DNA from: Glandiceps talaboti
Lineage: Eukaryota > Hemichordata > Enteropneusta > Spengelidae
Direction of reading: 5' to 3'
DNA length: 64,000 nt
NCBI RefSeq assembly: GCF_964340395.1
Contig: NC_135569.1
Span: 14,821,519 to 14,885,518, forward strand
Below, piece after piece: positions 12,901 to 24,800 of this stretch; the first letter of the stretch is position 1; the number at the start of each line of letters is the position of its first letter. The notes below the pieces were generated by a model. That model made no database searches, was not told where the DNA came from, and saw only the letters and a program-made list of their open reading frames with translations. Position numbers and translations under genes: made by a program.

Positions 12901-15900
12901 TCAAACATTTCTCTCTCCTACAGCGGCAAAGGTCTTGGCTTGGTTGAGAACTTAGAGAGCTTGAAATAGTACTTACACACCTGTAAAAATACCAGGACAG
13001 TTCTCAGTTTAGAGACCTTCTTGTTATAGAGTATTAGTATGACCCAAACACAAGTTTGTATCATCAATCATCTGAAAATAAGAACATTTCACTTTAATAT
13101 AGGGCACAGGGGGGATAGTTGATACATTGGAAGAGGTCATGAGCACTGACTCGGAATTGAGTATACAGGATACAGAACTGGTGGCCCAAACCTTAGCTGT
13201 CATAACAACTACTTGTACTTCAGACAGATTCACTTCAAAAAGTGAGGTATGTAAAAGCTAAATGAGTTCTAAGAACGTAAAGTAAACTAATTCATAGTTG
13301 TCTGAAATTGTCTAGTTGTGAATCCCTCTGTTTTCTTTTTCCTTTCTCTGGTTTAATTACACTTATTACTATAAAATGTTTGTTTATAGAAATGCCATGT
13401 ATTTACCAAACGTTCATTTGGTATTTGATGTTTCTATACTTTGATTATTCCTCATCAAGTGAGAAACGGACCAAATACAAACCGTTCTAATTTCCCAATC
13501 AGTGGCTCCGTTTGATACAACTATACAGAAACCTATACGAAACTGCACAGTCTACACTTTAAAGAGAGCAAGATTGAATGAATAATGTTTATTGCGACAC
13601 TTTGTCTAACTGAAATGAACTAATGTACCACCATGCAGACATCAAATGCAAAACAAATGTCAAAACATTGGTGCCTATGGGTCTGTGTCTAGTTGCATTT
13701 ATTTAGGCAAATGTAACAAGAAATTTCTATCTTGCTATAGTGTAGAACATGCCGTTTCATACTGATTTCTGAGTGGTTGTATCAAACAGAGTCACTGAAC
13801 GGTAACTTGAAAACTTCAAAGCGCTGTTGTGTTTTGATCATAAAAACACCCCAAACACAAATTTACACCTTCCAATTTAAGAATATCTGGTAGTCAAGCA
13901 TGTCACTTAATAAAAATGACATTTACAAAAATAATCATCTATATCATAGGTGATAAAGAAAGCATCAGATATGATTGGAACAGCAGCAAAGTCATTGAAG
14001 GGATTCATGGAAAACAACACTGGTAGCTATAGCAACGACACAGCTGTGGGAAAGATAAGAAATGGTAAGTCATCAAATATCTGTACAAACCAAAATTGTA
14101 TTCGTGAAATTGGTATGCTGAATTACATAATTACAAAATAGCATTGGTCTCTTACTAAATCATCCTTTTTCTCATTTATCTTTAGATCTTCTTCGCTCAT
14201 CTTCTAATATGTTGTATGTGTTATCAGATTCTCCTGTACAAGATATTGGTGAAGTTGACAAGGTATGAGAACAAAGGCTAGACATTTTTGACAACCATCT
14301 AATACGTAACCTCTCTAATACATGTATAGAGTTATCGGAAAATGCCAAATCTGATTAATTTTTAATAGGAAAGTCCTGATGTACAATGGAGCAAGGCATT
14401 TGGGGAAACAAACAAAGGTGGGAGCTAAAATGCATACAGCAATAGTGTCAGTTTGGCTAGAGTTTTGTAGATGTTTAGCTGCTAGTAATGTTTAGTCCCA
14501 TAATGCCTTGCCCTTGTGGACAGTAGACCTCTTCCAAGTCAGATTCCGAATTCGAATGTAACTTTATTTTAGTGAAGCGGTGTAGAATTTGAGGATGCGA
14601 CTTTTCTCGGTCCGACATCTTTATGCATTATGTGGACACTGGACAACTTTTTAGCTCTGCTCTCAGTGAAAGCTGTGCGGAGCTTAAGTGTTAGGATGAT
14701 TCTCTGTTCTCCGTTGTCGATCCGTCAATTTTTCTACTTCCATCTTCTCCCCAAAAAAACTACTGTGCCAATTGACCTGAAATTTAGTGTGTAGGTGTCA
14801 TTTGATGAGCATACATGTTTGCTCAAAACAAGTTGATAGTGTCATTTTTATGCAAATTAGGTGTAAAAATAGAATTTTTGGTAAAAATGCTTTAAAATCT
14901 TCTTCTCCAAAGCTACTGGGCCAATCGAGTTGAAATTTCTTATGTAGGTGTCATTTGATTAGCAGATATAAGTTTGTTCAAGACAAGTTGATTGGGTTAT
15001 TAATATGCAAATTAGAGGTAAAAGTATAATTTAAAAAAGTTAATGACTACAATATAAAAGTACAATATTTTACCAACTTTCTGAGTGAAATAAGTTCAAT
15101 AGTGCGTGTGTCATCATATGAAACCACTAACCACTTGATTACTTTGCTAAAAGAAAACTGTATAGTGTAAGGGCTGAACAGCAGAACCACTTCTACACCT
15201 TACAAAAAACAAACAAACAAAAAACCAAACAAACAAACAAACAAACAAACAAAGAAGTGGAGGTCACTTGTAATTATTAAATTTTGTAAATCAGTGATTT
15301 ATGAAGTGTTACTTTACTAAATATATGTCACTTTCCTCTGATCCAGATAAAGGAACCTACAACTACTCTATTTGATGCAATTAATACATGCCTTGATATT
15401 ACTGTGATGGCAGCTGACATGGGTAATGACCTGGCTATGTATAAAGATGAATGGATTGTTGCTATGGCCGACAGACGGAGTAGAGGTGATCTCCGTGGTA
15501 GCAAGCTAACATCGGAATTTGGTGGTTTCACTCTTCCTTCTGGCAGTGAAAATGATAATGAAATTGAAATCATGACTGTAAAGGTACAATGCAAATTAAA
15601 GATTTATCATCATATCCTTGGGCATTAGCATGAGGCACAAGTGGGACTACTATGTTTGGGTCTGTCCCTCCATTTGTCGGGCCAACTGCGCGTACATGCG
15701 TCCTTGTCCACATGTATCTCTATAATATATGAATCGATTTCTGATAAAATATTGTGCTTCATTTTGATTTTTTGAACTTCATGTATGGCTGAATGACTGC
15801 CATAAAAATTGACATTTTGTCCATTAACTCTGAAAACTTGATAAAGACCTCATTTAATGTCTACATCCATGTTATCAATGGTGACCTTTCTAATGATTTA

Positions 15901-17107
15901 TCCTTGACCTTGATATCTATGTTCAAGTTCAAACAGCGAAAATTGTTCAAAGTGGATATTATGGTATTATAATACTTGTCATAATGCATGGCCCCATTTC
16001 AACCACACCTGGCACAAATGTCAACACAGTAGTCTGTCAACTTGATTCTTCACCTTCACAACCTATATGTGCAAGTTCAAATAGCCAAGTATGTGATTTC
16101 AAGAAAATCTGACTCAAATGTCAGATAATATATTGACCTATGTAGGTCACTTTGATTCTCAACCTTTGTGATTAATAGCTGAATGGCGGCTACCTGTATC
16201 GTGTTGTTGCTAAGTTCACCACTAGAGGGCGACCTGACGGGTTTCCTTGCGTGTACGAAGCATGCGCGTGCTTCGCACTCACTCCGCAACCCTTCAGGTC
16301 GACCTCTGTCAGTGAGCTTAGCAACAGGGGTGCGTTCGGGAGACAAAACTCCCACGGATATTTCAACAAGTTTTGTTTCCGAATGACTAATTGTCACAGT
16401 TTTTCATGGGCGAACTGGGACAAAGGAAGGCGGAAGAATGAGGTGACTCGCCAAAAGTCAAGATGGCGGCCACAAATTCTCACTTCATCGGCGAACTTGA
16501 GTTTATGTGTAGGATTACATAGCGCACATTAGTTTTGATTCAGTACTGCAATACAGTTCATGGAATTGGTTATTTGCAATTGGGAACGGTATTTAAAAAT
16601 ACAAATACTTGGGGTCAGGTCACAGGCCAAAGATCACTTCGTTAGCGTAAGAATAGTGTATGCATAAATAACATGCCTTTTTAAAGCATTCTAGCATCCT
16701 GACAGTACTACAAAAGTGTGATGTAACTATAGGCACCGTCTTTTCAGTGATGAGTGCTGAATGTACACAAAAGGCAACAATCTTCTGTGTGAATGTGCCG
16801 CCATCTTTTGTTTTTCACGCGCAACGTGCATAATACTGTTCGAAACAGGGCTAGGGCGCCCTGGCCAAACAATGACAAAACGTTTTGGCTACCAAACGTG
16901 TCCCACTGCCAGCTCTTGTGGACAAGCTTGACACATCTGTCAGCTACTGTAGTCAGTTTATGTGCAGAGACTCTTACCTTCACAGTAATGACCAAATGAT
17001 GGCCATTCAAAATATTCAAACTGTTGGGGACTATGCTTTCGATAACACTTATTCTTTTCTTTTTCTTCACTACCATCTTGCAATATCATCTCAACCATCA
17101 CATTAAC

Positions 17108-17200
<93 letters not shown>

Positions 17201-18768
17201 TTCATTACAGTATTGGGAATAAATTAAGCCATGATCTCGATATTCAAGTAAATACTGTTACACAAAAAGTATCTGAGCTCTTACTTAGATAAATTTGGAA
17301 GAATACATTCTTCAGTTGAATGATTTTACATTCACAAAATGCTCATTTTTCTTGAATTCTTATATGTTTCTCCCTCTTGATCTTAGTTCATAGGCATTGC
17401 CATGAATCCAATCACATGGAACACTCCCATACCATTAATGGGTTCACCTCTACTGTCTTTAGAAGTGCTTGATAAAACCAGAACCGCTGATCCCCTGCCA
17501 GGAAATAAAGTTCTTGAGATAAAACGTTACGAAAGAGGCGATAAACGTAAATCAGTAACCACAGTAGAGACAAATCTGCTGATTGAGGAAAGGCTTTACT
17601 TGCAAATCAACAAACCAGAGCCAGAGAGCCTACTGACTTTAACCTTTGATTCAGATGAACCGACTTCAGAGATTGAGGTCTACGTAATGACGGATGTCTT
17701 ACCAAATGAAACCATGTATGACAACAAGTGGTCACTTACTGGAGACTATCCAATGACAGTGTTCTACAACAATGACAACAAAGACATCCACACATACAAT
17801 CTGTTGATTACATTCGGTGAGTTATATGACAGAACCCCATGGCAAGCGAGTGCATGTGTAGCATATACTCAGGGTATTTACAAATGCGTATAGTGTTCAC
17901 TGTGGCCGTATTTTCACGAGCATATTGAGTGAAAGACAGCAGAGCAAAAAACTGCAAATATACATATAAACGTGAAAATACCCCAGAGTACCCACACTGA
18001 CACTCCTGCATGATAGGTTTATGTTCCTATTACACGTTTATCCTAAATAGTTTTCACTAGTTACAAAACAGGCAAACTTTTAAAGACTTGGACAAAAGTA
18101 TACTCTATCGCCAGAGGGATTCTATTGTACCTTCCATTCATTAAAGTTATAATAAAATTGGACAAAAAAAAAATTGGTATCACCTCTCTTGCATGTCTAG
18201 GAAATTGGACACAAGATACCCAAACAGTAACATTGAATGCAGTGTTTAAAATCTGCCGATATTGGGACGAAACTGGTGAGGAATGGAAATCGGATGGATG
18301 CTGGGTAAGTACTCGCTAAGTACTTCAGTTTCTATTTTAATACAACTATATCACTTTGTAGTATCATATATTTTTAATCTACATTTTAGTTTTAACAAAA
18401 ACTCGGATCAATAATAACATCATACTGAGGTGTACGCAAATAAGATCATTTTTGTTTTGTGACGTTTTTATCGTTGGCAGAAGCGTTTTAAGAAATTTTG
18501 TCATTTACACTTTTGAAATAACGCAGTGTGATGAAATATTACTAAGAAATAATTGATAAGTGAATTTTTCTTTGTTATATCATGTTAAAATTAAAAACTG
18601 ACCACAAGGGTGTGATTATAGTTAACCATGATTGAGTTTGATAGCATTGCATTGCTGATCATTCAATGGCAGCCACTACCAAACTGTACACAGGGTGGAT
18701 GACGTATTAGTCAGTGTTGTCTGTTAGGCAGTCGGTTACTTAGTAAACTAATCAGCTAGGAAAATTAC

Positions 18769-18829
<61 letters not shown>

Positions 18830-21800
18830 CATCAATCAATCAATCAATCAATCAATCATAATCAATCAGTCACTAGTGCCAATATACAGTACGTAGTAAA
18901 GTTCAGAAGTACTCTATATATTGCTTTCAGGTTCTTTCTAAAGCATAAACAAGTGGGCTTTTGGCCTACTTCTATAATGTGGCAAAGTGTTCCAGAAATA
19001 ATGCAAGAAAAAAGGTGCAGGAGCTACAGGGATTAGACTTAAGCCTGAATACAACAATTAACACTGAAGTAAAGCACGCTGTCTATGTTCTACACTCATT
19101 TATAGCATTCATATCAAGTGTATAAAAGTATACTGTTTCAATTGGTTCATTTACAAGCCTAGCATGAAACCATTCTATGTGGTGAATTAGCAAATGTAAC
19201 TGTTACAGTATACTCTTACACTTGATATGGATAATTATAAAGGATAAACCTGTTGCCAGTTCCAAGATGCATTGCGCGTCTCTAGTATATGCTGTGGGGT
19301 TTGCACATGCTACTCAGGGGGGTGGTTGTCACCTGACCGTACCCTGGGTTCACCCGTATACTCACTGTCTGTCATTGATGGTGTTTAGTCCTTGTTCTAT
19401 AAAATCACTCATAATCAAAAAGGTCAACATGTCTTTCCATCATTTCCTGATGAAAATGTTATTTCAAACGTAATAAAGACAAAACAAGACTAAATGTAAC
19501 AACATAAGCGACATCATCTCAGGCAATGCATCTTGGAACTGGAAAAGTGACTATTGTGGTACATACAGAAAATACTTTACTTTGGTGTTATTGGTTGTAA
19601 TATTTGACAAGTACTGTCACGGTGGCAATTGGCCATTTAATGCTTGTAGCTGGTGTACCAGTAGCTAGCTAACTGGATTCCCTGTGTTGCAAGGGCTTAA
19701 TATACTCAATATAATAATCCGTACAGCAGAGATTTGCCTAAGTCAAGTTTCAGAAAATATTGCTTATAAAAGCTTATACTATAACAGTTATTTTTGGAAA
19801 GATACGGTAGTTATGTATGAGGCCAATTTTACAGAGAGGGGTTTAAGTAAATGAAAATAACGTATAAAAGGATGAAAGAATATGAGATAAGTGTAATTTG
19901 TCTCACAACAATTCTGCATTCTATTCCAGCCTCGTGATCTTGTAACCAGTCACGCCACCATAGTATGTGAATGTAATCATCTGACCAAATTTGTTGCTGC
20001 TGATATTATTGTCCCTGTGAATACAATAGACTTCAGTACAGTGTTCAGTAAAGATATTACTGACAACTCAGTGGTGTTGTTAACGATATCAGCTTTCTTC
20101 ATCGTTTATATCTTGATTGTGATGTGGATGCGAAGAAAGGACAAACATGACCTGATTGAGGTACATATATATATCGTGTATTATACGTCACCTGTCACCA
20201 ATCTCGCATTCTGATTGGTCGAGAGCCCTGCAGATACACAGGCGTATTTTTCACCAACAGCCGTATTTTTGCTTGTTGTATCACGTGATCACTGCACATC
20301 CCCTTGTAAAAAAATCTAGCAGACAACTAGAGATCGAGCTATAACCAGCATTTTCAATGCCAAATTTGTGGTCAATCGAACAAAATATCAACGTTGTATA
20401 CATTGTAACAAGTCTTTGAACTGTACTTTTCATGTCACAGGGAAATAGTCAAAAATTACACACACAACCGTGACGGCGAATGCACGGTCGTCACGCGATC
20501 GTAAACATGAATTCCTAAATTTATGAAGGATATGAAAATTACCACCACAGAGGGTGTAATTTTTGCTTAACTAGAACAACAAAGCATATCACGAACATTT
20601 ATGTACATTTAATGGAATACAGTACGCAAAACAAAGACGCACTCATTTTTCAGCTGATGGTTATAAGTTTGAATATATAGCTGAGTGATATGCAAATAGT
20701 AAACATTACGTCATACTACTGAGCAAACGCGCACTCTGATTGGATGATAAAGTTAAGGCTGACATGTAAACAACCGCATTGCAGTTATCAGAGAGGTGCA
20801 TGATACTACGCTCAACAGTATAACGCGGAAGTGATTTTATTTTAAAATGAAACAGCATTTTTAGACATTCAAAAATGAATTCATAGTCGCAGGTGACGTA
20901 TAAGTATGTTATTTGCCAAATACTGTTCCACATCTTGCTGCTCGAGGTAATGGAACGGTATTTGGCAAATAACATATACTTATTTAAAATGATGAGAACA
21001 CCATGCATTTGTAAATATTCCACAGTGCCAGAAGCCAGAATATATTACAATATCTCATAAAAGGCATACAGAAAAACAATAAGTTTGAATTCAATCATGG
21101 TTTAAGTATTTTCATGCACATTTCCCCCGCCCCCCCCCCAAAAAAAAAAAAATTAAAAAATAAAAATAAATTAAAAAACCCACCTCAGTTTGTGCCATTC
21201 TTAGTTACAATGCATTTCTTGTTTGTCTGTATTAAAGCATGGGATGAACATTATATGACGTTCTCACATTTTTCTATCATCATTTTGTTCAGAATTTCTA
21301 GCCCAAGTTGACTTTTACGACAATTTCTGATTTCAAATACCTGTTTTGTCATATATTATGATGGTGAGGGTTAATAAATATTTATACCAATGCTTACCTT
21401 TCCAGTGGCTGTCGCCTTCTTTATTTGGGAACAAAACTGAAGACAACTATTTGTACCAAATAAGTGTTTACACTGGACTCAGACCAAATGCAGGGACAAC
21501 AGGCGATGTTTCATTTGAAATAACCGGTGAACAAGGTCAAAGTGGGGTCAAATTCCTTAAGGATAAGGAAAGAATTGTGGTAATATGTTGTATGTTGTTC
21601 AATACTAAAGATAGAACTCCATGAGGTATGAGTAACAGTGTTCCGATGAATAGTCGGGGTATTTGCATGAGTGCGTACTATGTTCTCTACAGTCCTGTTT
21701 TCACAAGCCTTGAGAGTGATAGTGCAACAGAAAACACCTCAAGTGCAAATGCAAATACCCAAAGTACTCACTCTGGCGCTCACACGTCACAGGGTTCTGT

Positions 21801-24800
21801 CGTTATTACATAATTATTTACCCAACACATGTTAACAACACAATCTCTAAAAAAATATACTTTGCAATCGCATCATTTGGTATACAAAGAACATTCACAT
21901 ACACTCATTTGCATATATGTGCACAATAATGTTTTTGGCTCTGCCTCAAAGTGCAAATACCAGTACTTCTGCATACTCATTGATACAACTAAAATCACTG
22001 ATACAATTCACTAAACATTGTGTTTACATCAGGCCAAATGAAAAGAAATAGTGTGTTTCCGTTAACCCGACCGACCCTAGTTTAAGCTGCGGACCCTAAA
22101 CATTTTTTACATGAAAAAAGGTAAAATTATTTCAGAATTTACTTTTAGGCTGCACAAATTCAAAATTATGTTTGACGTCAGCACGCGCCTACATAAATCC
22201 GAAAATTCACGAATACAAACAAATATGTAAATGAGGTCAAATTGGGACATGTGACGTCACAGGTCTGATTCTACCCCACAGTCGTCTTCAAATTTCCTGG
22301 TGCACATTGCGAGAGCAATCCCACAACCCTGTGCAGCGTTCAAGATGGCGAAACACAAATGTTAGGAATACGAAGGGCTGGTTCTCGCTAGCACTAGTCA
22401 CAACGAACGTGGTCGATTCAAAACAAAAATTGCAAAAAATGGCAGAACGTCTTGTTACCTGTTACAGTCGGAAAAAAGTGGTAAAAGTGAGAAGATAGAG
22501 GTGAGTCCGGGGTTGACTATTGCAAAAACGTGTGATCGGTTCCAAAAGTATTACATTCTTTTCGATGTTCAATTGAAGGAAGACAACAATAACAACACTG
22601 ATGATGTACAACCTCAGAACGCCTTTTCCGTAATGATTGAAGCTCAGCAGCAACTCCAATCAAATGCAATTAAGTATCCAGATAAAATTGGCATTGATCA
22701 TGTCTGACTACGTATACCGTCTGTATAATGACATCATTGAAATTATACTTGTCAGAAATGGTTTCGGTTTCTTGAATAGAACCCATACCACATGTGGTAA
22801 GGCTATTGTCTCATCTCTATCAAGTTGCTTGTTCTATATCATGTCTCATCTCAAAACCCTCAGCGATAGATATGTTTTTCTGCCGCCTCTCTTGTTATGT
22901 CTCCTTGATAACAAAGAGGAGTTGACTCAGTCGTACAATAACCCCGAAAAAAGTAAACATGGTAAGAGGTGTTTAGAAAGTGGCAAAATTGAAAGCCATG
23001 TCCAGCAGCTGTATACATGTATTACGTTGCCACCAAGACATGACTACAAGAATGCAGACATTGAAAGATGCACTTCGGGTGTTGGCTGATGGTTTGAAGA
23101 AATATTCAGATCGACTAATAAAGACCAATCAAAAACAGATAGAGATACATAATGCAATCACACCAGCCAGGAGTTCAAATGACGGAACATCTACAGCCCA
23201 GACACGCATATCTGGAGTAGCTAGGGGAAGTGAAGCCGTCATTCAAAAGTACAGCAAACTAGAAAACGTGATCACTTCTATTGAATACTATAGCCCACTG
23301 TGTGTCAATTTGTATGCCCCTGTTGATAGAAGAAGAAGGTACACATACATACATGGGATTCAACTACCATATGATGTGGAGATCTATTCATACACGTATG
23401 CAACTGGTAACAACATTGGTACTCTTTAGTTCATCTGGAAGGCAGATGCAAGTGTTGATATGACAAAAACTAATAGTGTTGTGCATAAAGTGGAGAAAGA
23501 TCTGCCTGCATACCACACCAGAGCCATGAAGAGAGAATTTCAAGAGAAGTTTTCACTACTTGTTAAAGAGAGCCCATCAGTCATGACATGCATGTACCAG
23601 TACCTCACAAATGACTGCACATCTATGCCCAGCCAAGTCAGTAAAGATGTTCAAACCAGCCTGCAAGTACTGCTAGATTACAGGATCCAGGCATCTTGTT
23701 TGATATGAGTTGTACCAATGAAGAAAAAACACGGTTTGATGAATTTTGGAAAGAGCTTGACAAATTTATCAACTACTATGATGTTGAAGCAGTTGATGAG
23801 AGAAGACACAACATTTCCCATTCAGCTGTTGCTATGTCAATTACTGATCTACACTCACAGATAAAAAGTCACTTGCCCGAAGGAACACTAGTGCCATCCA
23901 AACACTGGCTTATATTGCAGTTTTGTCCAAAGAATAATTTCTATAAGTCAGCATTACAATATACAGGTCTGTTTCAACTGCGATTCAAAATACAGTCAAG
24001 GCAGTTCAATATGAGTCACCCTGATGCCCACTGTGCGGCTGCTCTGTTTAGGTACTTGAAGGAGTTTGCTGTAAAATTCAGAAATGTGGCTGTATTGGTT
24101 TTTCATGATGATAAGAATCTGATTCCTGTTGGTGAGCCAGGTTGTCCTCTTGCTGTAGTTGCTAGAGGGAAGCAAGTTGTTGTCAGAACTGGTGTTTCAT
24201 TTCAAGCAGCTGATCATGACACAGCACAAAAAGTGAAACTGACCCCTTCAGTCACCCAAGTAGTTGACATACCAGATGATATTCATGGTTCCTTCTACAG
24301 AGGACAGACATTCACGGGTATAAAGAATACAGTATTTTCCCCATCAACTCCCATGCGACACATTGCTGAACTTCGGAATTATTTTGGTATTAGTCAACAG
24401 CTTGATAAGACCATGAGGCTGATATACAGTGATGGTAGTGGTGATCATAGACCTACCTTTCTTAGTGTACAGTTGGCTCTGATTGCTATGTTTGTGATGG
24501 ATGATTTGGATGTGCTTGTGGCTATGCGCACAGCACCATACCAGTCATTCAGAAATCCTGTTGAACGTGTAAACTCTCTTCTCAATCTAGCTTTGCAAAG
24601 TGTGGCAGTTGAACGAGATAAAATGTCAGACAGCATGGAAAAAATGATGCCCCCCCCCCCCAAATTCTATGAAAGACATCAGAGAAGCAGCACAGAAATC
24701 ACCAGACTTACAGATTGCACTAGAAAATAGTGTAAAGAGAGTCACACAAGACATAATTGATCGCTTTGGTAGACTGCCCTTGAAAGATGTGCCCTTCAAG

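Larger units (their letters stand above)
1950..16640 (+). repeat. Segmental duplication, copy A
   Basis: This interval aligns colinearly with 48856-64000, exon for exon and intron for intron. Near-identical tracts (about 2990-8040 and 9040-12550) alternate with tracts differing by several percent (about 2255-2990, 8045-8960, and 12560 onward). The right boundary is not reached, because the second copy runs off the window. Confidence 0.95.

Noticed and set aside
14369-14417. Possible 49-nt exon (acceptor TTTTTAATAG, donor GTGGGA)
   Set aside because: It would break the phase chain between the exons at 14186 and 15347, and the donor is lost in copy B (GTTGGG).
16958-17227. Poly-His and poly-Met reading frames
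   Set aside because: Translation of the (CAT)n array.
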